A DNA stretch of 64,000 nt, taken from positions 8,169-72,168 of the forward strand of contig UPYT01000019.1 in NCBI GenBank assembly GCA_900538475.1, read 5' to 3'. Positions 33,815 to 42,582 of this stretch are shown here, piece after piece; the first letter of the stretch is position 1, and every line of letters begins with the position of its first letter. Source of the stretch: an uncultured Clostridium sp. GTDB taxonomy: Bacteria > Bacillota > Clostridia > Lachnospirales > Lachnospiraceae. The position numbers and the translations under genes were made by a program. The notes below the pieces were generated by a model that was not told the DNA's origin, did not search any database, and saw only the letters and a list, made by a program, of their open reading frames with translations.

Positions 33815-35494
33815 ATGCACAGACATACAAAAGCAGGCATGATCATGCTTCTTTCAGGAGCCATGATGCTTAACACAGTCACCTGTGCGTTTGCAGCAGG
33901 CAATACAGACGGCTCCCCTACCGTTCTTCTTCAGGGACCTGGAGCAGCTTCTCCCGCTCCGGAAACATCTGTTTCAGACAATTCCCCGGATGGCAGCCCC
34001 GTCATTCACGTCGGCCAGACTGAGCAGGATGAAACCTCTGCCGGGGGTCCAGGCGTTTCTTCTTCCGGCACCATAGAACAGGGAACCGGCTCTCCCGCTC
34101 CTTCTGGAGGCGGTGCTGCAGCACCGGGTGGCAATACCGCCATGCCCGAGGGTACCCAGACTCCTTCCGGTGAAACGGCACCTGGAGCAGGAACCGGAGA
34201 ACTGACCGAGGAACAGGGCGCACAGCTGGAGGCCGAGCAGCAGGCGGCTCAGCAGGAAGCACAGCAGGAAAGCAACCCCCTGACTGTTCCTGACAGAGAG
34301 CCCCGGCTTCAGACAACAGCTCTTCTTCTGAGCCAGCAGAACTGGTCTGTTCCTTATGTCAACGATCAGGAGATTACCAGTGAGGGAACTGGCTTCAGCG
34401 CCATCTCCACCTTCCTGGAAAATATTCACGGAGATCTGCTTTACCGTACCTACTCTGCCGCCAATGGCTGGTCTGACTGGGCGCTCAATGGTCAGCAGAC
34501 CTCTCATGCAGCCACTATGGTTCCGGTGGAAGCCATTCAGTACCGGTTCAAGGGTCCGGTTGCTGATAAGTATGATATTTACTACATGACCACATTAAGC
34601 GACGGCACTCAGACCGGCTGGGCCAAAAATGGACAGACAGCAGGTACCATGGGCCGCGGTCTTCACCTGACCGGGTACCGTCTGGCATTCTTCGTTAAAG
34701 GAACTGCCGGAAACCTGAATACCTCCAATTCTCTGGCTGCTGCCACTGCAGACGGAATTCAGAATATTGACGGTGTGATGCGCTATATCCACGGTGCTGA
34801 TGGCTCCAATTATACTGGCTGGGGCTGGCAGGAAAACAACCAGTATTACTTTAAGGATTCCTATCCAGTAACAGGCTGGCAGTACATAGACGGCTATAAA
34901 TATTACTTCGGTGAGGACGGACGTTTGGTGACTGATGTAGAAGCTCTCCTTCCGGCAGGAGGTCCCTATCTTCTGAAAATCAACAAGGAGATGAACTGCC
35001 TGACTGTTTACGCCCAAGACGGCGGCAACGGATTTATCATTCCTGTTAAATCCTTCCTGACCTCCGTAGGCGATGATACACCTGTAGGAACCTTCAAAAC
35101 TCCGGAGAAATACCGCTGGCGTCTGATGATTCACGATCTGTATACCCAGTACGCAACCCGCCTTCATGCTGGAATGCCCATTCTGCTGCATTCTATTATC
35201 TATGACCGGCAGAATCCGTTCAGCGTATGGGCCAGCACCTACAACAATCTGGGCATTGCCCGTTCCGCCGGATGCATCCGGCTGGCAACCATTGATTCCA
35301 AGTGGATCTACGACAACTGTGCGATTGGAACAACCGTAGTCGTTTACAACAGTCCGGATCCGGGACCCTTTGAGCGTCCTACCATCCTGTACGAGATCCC
35401 CTTCGAACAGACCTGGGATCCTACCGATCCCAACCTGACCCAGGAGCAGATAGCAGCAGAAACCCAGCGGCTGATTGCACAGCTAGGGCAGTAA
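33815..35494 (+). CDS. secreted L,D-transpeptidase with cell-wall-binding repeats
   Basis: A 559-residue exported enzyme that cross-links peptidoglycan between position-3 residues. Order: signal peptide (1-27, cut after AFA); a low-complexity Ser/Pro/Gly/Gln-rich spacer (30-165); ChW-like repeats (about 175-300) with GWSDWALNGQ and GTQTGWAKNGQ; glucan/choline-binding-type repeats (338-372) with GWQYIDGYKYYFGEDGR; and a YkuD domain (385-512). The catalytic site reads HSIIYD and SAGCIRL, with Cys487 as nucleophile; the usual SHGC is SAGC here, as in some clostridial enzymes. It is the only plus-strand gene in the glycan cluster, so it has its own regulation. AGGAGGA sits before the ATG. Confidence 0.92.
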   Translation: MHRHTKAGMIMLLSGAMMLNTVTCAFAAGNTDGSPTVLLQGPGAASPAPETSVSDNSPDGSPVIHVGQTEQDETSAGGPGVSSSGTIEQGTGSPAPSGGGAAAPGGNTAMPEGTQTPSGETAPGAGTGELTEEQGAQLEAEQQAAQQEAQQESNPLTVPDREPRLQTTALLLSQQNWSVPYVNDQEITSEGTGFSAISTFLENIHGDLLYRTYSAANGWSDWALNGQQTSHAATMVPVEAIQYRFKGPVADKYDIYYMTTLSDGTQTGWAKNGQTAGTMGRGLHLTGYRLAFFVKGTAGNLNTSNSLAAATADGIQNIDGVMRYIHGADGSNYTGWGWQENNQYYFKDSYPVTGWQYIDGYKYYFGEDGRLVTDVEALLPAGGPYLLKINKEMNCLTVYAQDGGNGFIIPVKSFLTSVGDDTPVGTFKTPEKYRWRLMIHDLYTQYATRLHAGMPILLHSIIYDRQNPFSVWASTYNNLGIARSAGCIRLATIDSKWIYDNCAIGTTVVVYNSPDPGPFERPTILYEIPFEQTWDPTDPNLTQEQIAAETQRLIAQLGQ

Positions 35495-35516
35495 TTAACA
35501 GAATTTATCCAAATTG

Positions 35517-35556
35517 AAAAAAGCCAAGCCGCTTGAATACGGCTTTGGCTTTTTTC
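35517..35556. terminator. bidirectional terminator after the L,D-transpeptidase gene
   Basis: AAAAAGCCAAGCCG pairs with CGGCTTTGGCTTTTTT around an 8-nt loop. An A-run on the left and a T-run on the right let it serve the convergent GT2 operon as well. Confidence 0.9.
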
Positions 35557-35566
35557 TTCTTAAAAA

Positions 35567-36451
35567 TCATATCTTTTTTAGGAGCGCCTCTGCTATCCTG
35601 ACTGCCCGAATCTCCATCCGAATTCCCCAGAACCAGCATTTCGCAACCCTGATTTTCCATACACCTGCTGACAGATAATTCTTCATATAATAGAGCACGC
35701 TTTTCTCCCGCAAACGCTGCCTCTCCAGCTCTCCCTGAAAGGATTTACTGATAGACACAGAATGCTCATGGCGGTAGTGACAGTTTAACAAAAGTACGCT
35801 TCGGTATCCGGCCTTCCGAAAACGCTGTGCCAGCACTGCTTCCTCCTGATAAAGGAAAATTCCCTCGTCATATCCGCCGCAATCCAGAAATTTCTTTCCG
35901 TCAACCATGAAAAGAGAGCCATGAACTGCATCGGTATACACAGCCTTTTTTCCCTGAAAGCGTCGATCCGGATATTCAAGAAAAGGCCGGAGCAAACGTC
36001 TGCTTACAGGTCCCATGGAAAACAGTTCTCCCCAGAAGCCTCTCAGCGGCCAGCCATTTTTCTGGGTTCCGTACTGGGCGTCCTCCATCCGGGCCGTCAC
36101 CGCTGCCACATCTTTGTGAGTTTCAAAAATACGAAGCATTTTCTTCAGACACTCCTCAGAAAACACCACATCCGGATTGGATATAAGAACATAATCAGCC
36201 TGGTTTTCTTCTGCTGCAAAACGAACTCCTGCATTGTTTCCCTTTCCATAGCCTCCGTTTTCCTCCAGAAATACCAGCTGGATTTTTTCATGTTCACAGG
36301 CCAGCTGCTGAAGTTTCTGCCTGGAATCATCCTGAGAATGATTATCCACAAGGATTATATATTCTAAAACCTCATATCCACAAATACTGCGAACCAAAGT
36401 CTCGACGGTATCCGCGTCATTGTAATTTAAAATTACTGCGTTGACCTTCAT
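35567..36451 (-). CDS. GT2 glycosyltransferase (WbbL-like)
   Basis: A 294-residue GT2 enzyme: VNAVILNYNDADTVETLV, IILVDNHSQDDS, GGYGKGNNAGVRFA and YVLISNPDVVFSEEC, the exact order seen in WbbL/rhamnosyltransferases, which often carry NPD in place of DxD. The C-terminus has GIFLYQEEAVLAQRFRKAGY. The ATG at 36451 overlaps the upstream GT2 stop by 4 bp (ATGA). Last gene of the three-gene 38.4-35.6 kb operon. L-rhamnose is a likely but unproved donor. Confidence 0.83.
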   Translation of the reverse strand: MKVNAVILNYNDADTVETLVRSICGYEVLEYIILVDNHSQDDSRQKLQQLACEHEKIQLVFLEENGGYGKGNNAGVRFAAEENQADYVLISNPDVVFSEECLKKMLRIFETHKDVAAVTARMEDAQYGTQKNGWPLRGFWGELFSMGPVSRRLLRPFLEYPDRRFQGKKAVYTDAVHGSLFMVDGKKFLDCGGYDEGIFLYQEEAVLAQRFRKAGYRSVLLLNCHYRHEHSVSISKSFQGELERQRLREKSVLYYMKNYLSAGVWKIRVAKCWFWGIRMEIRAVRIAEALLKKI

Positions 36452-37419
36452 TTTTTCTCTGTCCTTTTCTCCCCTGCATGAGGCATTGTCACGCACATTG
36501 CCGCAGTCTGTACCCGGGAGCTTTTGAAAAAACGATTTCTAACAATATTCTGACATCGTCCAGCCACAGACTGATAAGGAAGAGCCAGATAAGCCCGAAG
36601 AATCATTCTCTGCCGTCCGTCCAGCTTCTGCCAGAACATCTTTCCAAAGGCCCGGGCCTGCTCTATCATTTTCCGGTAATTTTCCTCTACCTCTTTCTGG
36701 CGGTTTATCCGCTCTCTGCAGTCCTTCAGACTTCCAGACGCCCTGGCTCCCAGTACATTATCCCCATGCTGACGATACTGAGAAAGAGACTCTGGCACAA
36801 AATCAATCACGCCAAAGCAGGATGCAGTCAATGCTATCCACCAGTCATGCATAAAGCAGGCTGCCGGTTCCTTTTCCAGAAGCTTAAGCAACGCCCGGTT
36901 CATCATCAGGGCGCCTCCTGTTACCGGATTTTCCACCAGAATCTCTCCAAATGTACTTCTGGTCGGATTGATATGAGAATAGTGGAAAAAGCTGGGATCC
37001 AGTACATTCAGCTGGCTGTCTGTCACTTCCATATCGGAATGAACAAGAATCGGACAGGCCTCTCCCAGTCCCTTTTCCAGCCGCTTCATTCTTCGCAGAA
37101 GAGTTTTCACCTTATGATGGAACCACACATCATCCTGATCACTCAGCATGACATAATCACTTTTTCCTTCCTTCGCTGCCAGAGACAGCAGCCAAAAAAA
37201 ATTTCCAGCAGCGCCATTTTCTCCGGAATTCTCTCTGGAATGTAAAAAAACCTGCTTCGGATACCATTCACAATACTGCTCCAAAAGCTCCCTTGTACCA
37301 TCATCCGAGCCGTCGTCAGACACCCAGATCCGCACAGGAACCGTCTGGGCCAAAATGGAGTCCAGCTGCTGCTCCAAATACTTTTTTCCCTGCCAGGCTG
37401 CCATTAATACTGTAATCAT
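36448..37419 (-). CDS. GT2 glycosyltransferase (rhamnosyltransferase-like)
   Basis: A 323-residue GT2 enzyme with ITVLMAAWQGKKYLEQQLDSIL, IWVSDDGSDDGT and YVMLSDQDDVWFHHKV, typical of capsule rhamnosyl- and galactosyltransferases. The central MMNRALLK segment and CFMHDWWIALTA form the acceptor part. Ribosome site GGAGGAG before the ATG. Middle gene of the GT8-GT2-GT2 operon with a 4-bp overlap to the next gene. Confidence 0.83.
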   Translation of the reverse strand: MITVLMAAWQGKKYLEQQLDSILAQTVPVRIWVSDDGSDDGTRELLEQYCEWYPKQVFLHSRENSGENGAAGNFFWLLSLAAKEGKSDYVMLSDQDDVWFHHKVKTLLRRMKRLEKGLGEACPILVHSDMEVTDSQLNVLDPSFFHYSHINPTRSTFGEILVENPVTGGALMMNRALLKLLEKEPAACFMHDWWIALTASCFGVIDFVPESLSQYRQHGDNVLGARASGSLKDCRERINRQKEVEENYRKMIEQARAFGKMFWQKLDGRQRMILRAYLALPYQSVAGRCQNIVRNRFFKSSRVQTAAMCVTMPHAGEKRTEKK

Positions 37420-37438
37420 TTTTTCTCCTCCAAGCGTA

Positions 37439-38446
37439 TTATTTTCTGTCCTTCTTTCTATTCTCTACAAAACGCATTCCCATGCTCCGGCTGATCGCAA
37501 ACCTGGCCGGCGGGCACAGCACCGTCAAATAATCCAGCCCATGATATGCCAGCATATACAGTCGTTTTCCTTTTTCCTTTGGAGTTTTGGCCCATTCTGT
37601 CTGAGCCAGATACCGTTCATAGGCCTTTCGGTAATGGTTCAGATTTCCTGCAATCCACGGCCTTTCATCCCCCATATAATGGATGATAAAGGGATGATGC
37701 TTTGCCTCCCGAAATTCAGCCCAGGTAACTGCCCGATAGGAAGGAGATACCCGAAGCAGACTCCGATAGAAAAAATACCGATAATTAGTAAAAAAGTTAT
37801 ATCTGGGAGGAAGCGGCAGAATTCTTCCCTTTAAAGTCCCATTGATCACATCCTGATCGCTGGCAAACAGCTTTCCTCCCTTTTCCTTCCAGAATTCCAG
37901 AAGTTTTTCCTGAATGTTCTCTTCCCGCCATTTCTTCAAATTCACCAGAAGCACACCGGAATTAAAATACCCGTCCTCCGGCCCCAGGCCAATCGATTCC
38001 TTTACTTCTTTATAAATTGTAGGCTCCATAACAGCGCCTGCGATCCTGTCTCCAAGACGTACATTCCACAAATGCTTTAAGGACTGAGCCACCACGGTAT
38101 CACAGTCCAGATACAACACTCGATCCAGATCCTTTGGCAGCGCTTCTGCCATAAAAAGGCGCAGCATAATGCTGATATCATAGCCGCCCGTATCCACTGG
38201 GTGATCAAAACGGCCTTCCAACGCCTCTATTTCCACAAAAATCAATTTCCGCTCATATCTGTCTGCCAGCCTCTGCAGGCGGGCCTGGTTCTCCCTGGAA
38301 ATTCCCATGCTTAAAATATGAACTCGAATTTCCTCCATATCCTGATTTCTGTCCAGCAACGAACAGAGAGATACCCCTAAATGTCTGGCGTAACCGTCAT
38401 TTGAAGCATAAACTACTTCCAGAGCATTCTGTTTCATCAATCTCAA
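37439..38446 (-). CDS. GT8-family glycosyltransferase (LgtC/GspA-like)
   Basis: A 335-residue GT8 enzyme that keeps the anomeric configuration of its sugar. It begins LEVVYASNDGYARHLGVSLCSLL, has the DxD metal motif YLDCDTVV (114-116), YFNSGVLLVNLKKWRE, FASDQDVINGTLKG and the late HHPFIIHYMGDERPW. All are diagnostic for LgtC-type galactosyl/glucosyltransferases. The start is uncertain: TTG at 38446 has GGGAG four bases upstream; ATG at 38437 is the conventional choice. First gene of its operon. Confidence 0.88.
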   Translation of the reverse strand: MRLMKQNALEVVYASNDGYARHLGVSLCSLLDRNQDMEEIRVHILSMGISRENQARLQRLADRYERKLIFVEIEALEGRFDHPVDTGGYDISIMLRLFMAEALPKDLDRVLYLDCDTVVAQSLKHLWNVRLGDRIAGAVMEPTIYKEVKESIGLGPEDGYFNSGVLLVNLKKWREENIQEKLLEFWKEKGGKLFASDQDVINGTLKGRILPLPPRYNFFTNYRYFFYRSLLRVSPSYRAVTWAEFREAKHHPFIIHYMGDERPWIAGNLNHYRKAYERYLAQTEWAKTPKEKGKRLYMLAYHGLDYLTVLCPPARFAISRSMGMRFVENRKKDRK

Positions 38447-38519
38447 TCATCTCCCGCACTTTGAATCTATGCAGCAGCATGTCTCCCTCTTCTGCTGCAT
38501 TCTCATTATGAATACTTAC

Positions 38520-38548
38520 AATATACTATAATCCCTGGGAAATGTAAA
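38520..38548 (-). promoter_or_regulatory. promoter of the GT8-GT2-GT2 operon
   Basis: Minus strand TTTACA (38548-38543) and TATATT (38525-38520), 17-bp spacer, 74 bp before the GT8 start. In the rest of the 38447-38664 gap a GACAGAAAAA / TTTTTCCTGTC hairpin (about 38599-38645) resembles the inner hairpin of repeat family A and may end the YjbR transcript. Confidence 0.7.
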
Positions 38549-38664
38549 CGCATCCCCCGGGCACACTTGATTTGAAGTAACAGCCATACGAAGATTCAGA
38601 CAGAAAAAACGTTGAAAGCTTGTTTTCATAAGATTTTTCCTGTCTCTCATTTCTGGTAATGCTT

Positions 38665-39015
38665 TTATTCAATCAAATCATAACTTATATCCAAAAAATC
38701 TAAAACTTTTTCCTCACTCACAGTTCCATCCAACAGCATTGTAATCCAGTGCCTTTTATTCATATGATATCCCGGTAAAAATCCACAGATCTGTGTCAGC
38801 AGACCGACCATGTCAGGATTACATTTTACATCTATGATGTCTACTTTTGTATCTCCTTCTAATCCCAGCCTGGCTCTCTCAACCTCCATCAGCACCCCAT
38901 ACCATTTTCCATTCTTATGCCGAAGCACTGCACTTTTGGGAGAATCCTTCCAAAGGTATTCTGGCACTGTACCATATCGCTTTTTTACATATTCATAAAT
39001 ATCTTCCCTTTTCAA
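38665..39015 (-). CDS. MmcQ/YjbR-family DNA-binding-fold protein
   Basis: A 116-residue protein of the YjbR/MmcQ family: REDIYEYVKKRYGT at the start, then DSPKSAVLRHKNGKWYGVLMEV, VDIIDVKCNPDMVGLLTQICGFLPGYHMNKRHWITMLLDG. The fold resembles the CyaY/double-wing DNA-binding type, but no member has a firmly proven role. I chose the TTG at 39015 because GGGGAG lies eight bases upstream and the family N-terminus begins there; a GTG at 39024 is the alternative. It is a lone gene between the glycan cluster and a repeat island. Acquired-looking context but ordinary composition. Confidence 0.85.
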   Translation of the reverse strand: MKREDIYEYVKKRYGTVPEYLWKDSPKSAVLRHKNGKWYGVLMEVERARLGLEGDTKVDIIDVKCNPDMVGLLTQICGFLPGYHMNKRHWITMLLDGTVSEEKVLDFLDISYDLIE

Positions 39016-39077
39016 GTATTTCACTCCCCGGCTTTTCTATTTGAACATTCTGACAATGATGCATTTCTTGTCAGTAA

Positions 39078-39101
39078 CAGGCAGGATATATGTCCTGCCT
39101 G
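39078..39101. terminator. hairpin upstream of the yjbR-like gene
   Basis: CAGGCAGGA (39078-39086) and TCCTGCCTG (39093-39101) form a perfect 9-bp stem with a 6-nt loop, followed on the plus strand by CTTTCATATTAT. It could be a plus-strand terminator or a regulatory hairpin between yjbR and the hairpin array. Confidence 0.45.
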
Positions 39102-39190
39102 CTTTCATATTATAACACTGTTCCTTTTCCCCTACAATCTAATCTGCGTTCTGTCTTTTGTACCTTTTGTATTCCGCATTTATTTCAACT

Positions 39191-39624
39191 CCTGCAAAAC
39201 CTTGGCTGCAGTTGTGCAGGTTCCGTCTTCTCCCACCTTAAATGCAAAATCTCAACCTCAGATTGTGCAGGTTCCTCCTTTTTCCTCCTTAAATGCACAA
39301 TTTCAACCCCAGATTGTGCAGAATTCGGCTTTTCCCTCCTTAAATGCACAATTTCAACCCCAGATTGTGCAGAATTCGGCTTTTCCCTCCTTAAATGCAC
39401 AATTTCAACCCCGGATTGTGCAGAATTCGGCTTTTCCCTCCTTAAATGCACAATTTCAACCTCGGATTGTGCAGAATTCGACTTTTCCCTCCTTAAATGC
39501 ACAATTTCAACCCCAGATTGTGCAGAATTCGGCTTTTCCCTCCTTAAATGCACAATTTCAACCGGATTGTGCAGGATTCGCTCTTTCCGGCTCTAAATGC
39601 ATAATCAGTCCCTGGAATTATGCA
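39191..39624. repeat. tandem array of nine hairpins with 51-bp period
   Basis: Nine inverted repeats start at 39191 (TGCA at 39193), 39243, 39294, 39345, 39396, 39447, 39498, 39549 and 39598. Units three to eight have TGCACAAT, a 9- or 11-nt loop, then ATTGTGCA, and each is preceded by CCTCCTTAAA. The last unit has TGCATAAT with ATTATGCA: both arms changed together, so the pairing is kept. The first two keep one A-G mismatch. Unit eight is 2 bp shorter, which breaks the reading frame but not the hairpin. Reading frames stay open on both strands only because 51 is a multiple of three. I do not recognise the element. Confidence 0.9.
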
Positions 39625-39750
39625 AAGCAGAAAATGTTCCTCGGCATTTCCTCTCGCCAGAGCGCAGCTCTTGTCATTAGCCATTTTCCTCAGGCACACG
39701 CGCCTCATCCTTGCGAAGTGTTTTTGCTTTACAAAAGAAGCTTGTCCTTT

Positions 39751-39887
39751 AAAACAAACAAGAAAGAAGCTCGCTCACAAGCTTCTTCGCCTGCGGCGGG
39801 TCGTCTCATCAGCCCAATTCTCTTCCAACCCATGGCGATCCTCGCGGAGCGTTTTTATGTCATAGGACGCACTGTCCTATGACATAA
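39751..39887. repeat. dispersed repeat family B, copy B1
   Basis: AAGAAAGAAGCTCGCTCACA, an AAGCTTCTTCGCCTGCGGCG stretch, a 43-nt core (39811-39843 and flanks) shared base for base with copy B2 at 60960-61003, and a GTCATAGGAC/GTCCTATGAC hairpin at 39859-39883. A third copy begins at the right window edge. No gene in it. Confidence 0.75.
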
Positions 39888-39888
39888 G

Positions 39889-39937
39889 AAAAAACGGCGA
39901 AGCCTGTCCTATACCAAGACATATTCCGCCGTTTTTT
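39889..39937. terminator. terminator hairpin following repeat B1
   Basis: AAAAAACGGCG (39889-39899) pairs with CGCCGTTTTTT (39927-39937). With A-run and T-run on either side it can work in both directions and may end the glnN transcript. Confidence 0.7.
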
Positions 39938-39946
39938 CATTAGATT

Positions 39947-40098
39947 GTAACTGTTCAGGACGAGGCATCTTGTCATCCGGCAAAGTCGAACAAGAAGCAT
40001 CGGAAATTCCTCCGATGTGAGATTTGGCTGGACAATCCGCTTACAAGCAAGCTTGATACAGATTTTTCCGCCATATCTACTGCCGCCCTGAATAGTTG
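39947..40098. repeat. repeat family A, full copy A3
   Basis: About 152 bp beginning GTAACTGTTCAGGACGAGG and ending GCCGCCCTGAATAGTT, with the AACAAGAAGCATCGGA block and a GGCTGGACAATC hairpin arm seen in A1. Same orientation as A1. It lies 45 bp downstream of glnN. Confidence 0.8.
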
Positions 40099-40142
40099 TA
40101 TTAGATTATTCTATTTTCCTCTATGTTTCCTCTGATTTACAG

Positions 40143-42257
40143 TTATACCTCAAAAATCAAATCTCCATAGCTGGGGAAAGGCCACAGATCCTTGTCCACG
40201 ATCATTTCCAGACGATCTGCCGGAGCGCGAAGTGCATCCATTGCCGGAACTACCTTCTCATGGTATGCATGAGCCTGCTCTGCACTTTCCAGTCTGGAGC
40301 AATTCTCCAGGGCCTCTTCCAGAGAAGCCAGCGCAACCTTCATATCAGACAGCAGGGCAGAGGTTTCCACCAGAAGCTCTGTCTGAACACTGACATCAGC
40401 CTCCGGACAGGCATTTTTCACCGCCCCCAGAGAACCAGCCAGCTGCGTCGTATATTTTATCACAGCCGGAATAATCTGCTTGCTGGCCATATCAATCATG
40501 GTTTTTGCCTCAATATTAATTACCTTGGAGTAATTCTCATACTCAATCTCCGCACGGGATTCCAGCTCCGCTCTGGTAAACACACCAAACTGCTCATACA
40601 GTTTGACTGACTTCTCTGTTGTAATAGAAGGAATTGCATCTACCATAGAAACAATATTGGGAAGACCTCGTTTTTCTGCCTCAGCCACCCACGCGTCTGA
40701 ATAGCCGTTGCCATTGAAAATAATTCTTCTGTGCTCCTTCAGAAGCTTCTTGATCATGTCATGAACTGCTTCAGAAAAATCCTCAGCATTTTCCAGCTCG
40801 TCGGCTGCTTCCTGGAATGCCTCTGCCACAATGGTATTCAGAACCACATTGGCTGGCGCAACAGAATCAGAAGCTCCCACCATGCGGAATTCAAACTTAT
40901 TGCCTGTAAAAGCAAAGGGTGAAGTACGATTTCTGTCTGTAGCATCCAGATCCAAATCCGGCAGAGTTGCCACGCCGGTCCTTAAAGTCCCACCCTGCTT
41001 GGAATGAGTCGCCTCACCAGTGCTGCACAGCTGGTCAATCACGTCCTCCAGCTGATCTCCCAAAAATACAGAAATAATCGCCGGCGGTGCTTCATTCGCC
41101 CCCAGGCGGTGATCATTTCCTACATCTGCCGCAGACTCACGAAGCAGATCTGCATGAACATCCACAGCCTTTAAAATACAGGCCAGAACCAGCAGAAACT
41201 GGATATTTTCATGAGGAGTATCGCCAGGACTTAACAGATTAATGCCGTCATCGCTGATCAGAGACCAGTTGTTATGCTTTCCGGAGCCATTCACTCCAGC
41301 AAAGGGTTTCTCATGAAGAAGACAGGTCATTCCATGACGTCCCGCAACCTTTTTCATCGCCTCCATAGTCATCTGATTGTGATCCACAGCCAGATTTGCC
41401 TGCTCATAAATAGGTGCCAGCTCGTGCTGGGCCGGTGCTGCCTCATTGTGCTGTGTCTTGGCTGTCACGCCCAGCTTCCACAGTTCTATATTCAGATCTC
41501 TCATATAGGCGCCGATCCGTTCCCGGATAGCTCCGAAATAATGATCATCCAGCTCCTGTCCCTTGGGAGGCATGGCTCCAAACAGGGTTCTTCCTGCATA
41601 AATCAGATCCTTTCTCTGGAGATACTTGTCCCGGTCTACCATAAAATATTCCTGCTCTGATCCTACAGAAGGAACAACCCGCTTGGCTGTAGTATTCCCA
41701 AACAGACGAAGAATCCGCAGAGCCTGCTTGTCAATAGCCTGCATGGAACGCAAAAGCGGTGTTTTCTGATCCAACGCCTCGCCCCGGTAGGAACAGAACG
41801 CGGTCGGAATACAGAGTGTCACTCCACAGGCATCCTCTCTCAAAAATGCCGGAGAAGTGCAGTCCCAGGCAGTATATCCTCTTGCCTCAAAGGTTGCCCG
41901 CAGTCCGCCAGAGGGGAATGAAGATGCATCCGGCTCACCCTTGATCAGTTCCTTGGCAGAAAACTCCATAATGACCTTTCCCGCAGCATCTGGTACAGAA
42001 ATAAATGAGTCGTGCTTCTCAGCCGTAACACCTGTCAACGGCTGAAACCAGTGGGTATAATGAGTAGCGCCTCTCTCCATCGCCCATTCCTTCATTGCAT
42101 GAGCCACTACACCTGCAATGGACGGATCCAGCTCTGCCCCGTCCTCCATGGTTTTCTTCATTTTTTTAAATACATCCTTTGGCAGACGCTGCCTCATAAC
42201 AGATTCATTAAATACGTTTTTTCCGAAAATCTCTGCAGCATTCAATACTTCGCTCAT
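40143..42257 (-). CDS. glnN: type III glutamine synthetase
   Basis: Makes glutamine from glutamate, ammonia and ATP. At 704 residues it is the long GSIII form typical of Bacteroides, cyanobacteria and Clostridia, not the 440-470-residue GSI. Diagnostic blocks are [20 protein letters not shown] (ammonia/glutamate site), [38 protein letters not shown] and [20 protein letters not shown] (ATP site). The C-terminal GSIII extension follows from about residue 600. GAGGAGAGG precedes the ATG. It is a single gene, flanked on both sides by family A repeats. No nitrogen-regulator gene is adjacent; a GlnR-type or RNA element was not visible. Confidence 0.96.
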   Translation of the reverse strand: MSEVLNAAEIFGKNVFNESVMRQRLPKDVFKKMKKTMEDGAELDPSIAGVVAHAMKEWAMERGATHYTHWFQPLTGVTAEKHDSFISVPDAAGKVIMEFSAKELIKGEPDASSFPSGGLRATFEARGYTAWDCTSPAFLREDACGVTLCIPTAFCSYRGEALDQKTPLLRSMQAIDKQALRILRLFGNTTAKRVVPSVGSEQEYFMVDRDKYLQRKDLIYAGRTLFGAMPPKGQELDDHYFGAIRERIGAYMRDLNIELWKLGVTAKTQHNEAAPAQHELAPIYEQANLAVDHNQMTMEAMKKVAGRHGMTCLLHEKPFAGVNGSGKHNNWSLISDDGINLLSPGDTPHENIQFLLVLACILKAVDVHADLLRESAADVGNDHRLGANEAPPAIISVFLGDQLEDVIDQLCSTGEATHSKQGGTLRTGVATLPDLDLDATDRNRTSPFAFTGNKFEFRMVGASDSVAPANVVLNTIVAEAFQEAADELENAEDFSEAVHDMIKKLLKEHRRIIFNGNGYSDAWVAEAEKRGLPNIVSMVDAIPSITTEKSVKLYEQFGVFTRAELESRAEIEYENYSKVINIEAKTMIDMASKQIIPAVIKYTTQLAGSLGAVKNACPEADVSVQTELLVETSALLSDMKVALASLEEALENCSRLESAEQAHAYHEKVVPAMDALRAPADRLEMIVDKDLWPFPSYGDLIFEV

Positions 42258-42386
42258 AAATTTTTCTTCCTCTCCTCTGACTGAATTTTCCCTTTTTTGA
42301 ATCCCTCTCCGCGCGTCTGTATCAGATGCTCTGTTCCCGCGCCTTTGTATTTTTGGTGCTTTCTTACTGTGATTTCTCGTCTTTTA

Positions 42387-42440
42387 GTAACTGTTCAGGA
42401 CGGTCATCTTCTTGTCTGGCAAAGCCGTTCAAGAAGCATC
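42387..42440. repeat. repeat family A, left-half copy A4
   Basis: GTAACTGTTCAGGACGG followed by TCATCTTCTTGTCTGGCAAA and CAAGAAGCATC, that is, the left inverted end and first hairpin of A1, then the match stops. The rest of the 42258-42582 gap holds the fba terminator; I saw no gene. Confidence 0.7.
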
Positions 42441-42474
42441 CTGCGTTTAACAGCTTCCGAGTATCTAAAACCTG

Positions 42475-42513
42475 AAAAACGATGGTGCTTCTCCTGCCGA
42501 AAAAACACCATCG
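42475..42513 (-). terminator. intrinsic terminator of fba
   Basis: CGATGGTG (42480-42487) pairs with CACCATCG (42506-42513); the minus strand then runs TTTTTC. It lies about 70 bp after the fba stop codon. Confidence 0.75.
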
Positions 42514-42582
42514 CTCCGTATGAAAATTCATTCGTAACCATTCAAAGCGGCATACCGCCCTGTATGCTACGTCCGTTCAGGC

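Noticed and set aside
39191..39624. CRISPR array
   Set aside because: Repeat units are joined directly; no unique spacers of constant size, no cas genes in view.
39090..39882. Long open frames on both strands through the 51-bp repeats, including a 17-residue repeat protein
   Set aside because: The unit length is a multiple of three, so any stop-free frame stays open by arithmetic. Frames are open on both strands at once, starts lack proper context, and the 2-bp loss in unit eight keeps the hairpin but not the frame.
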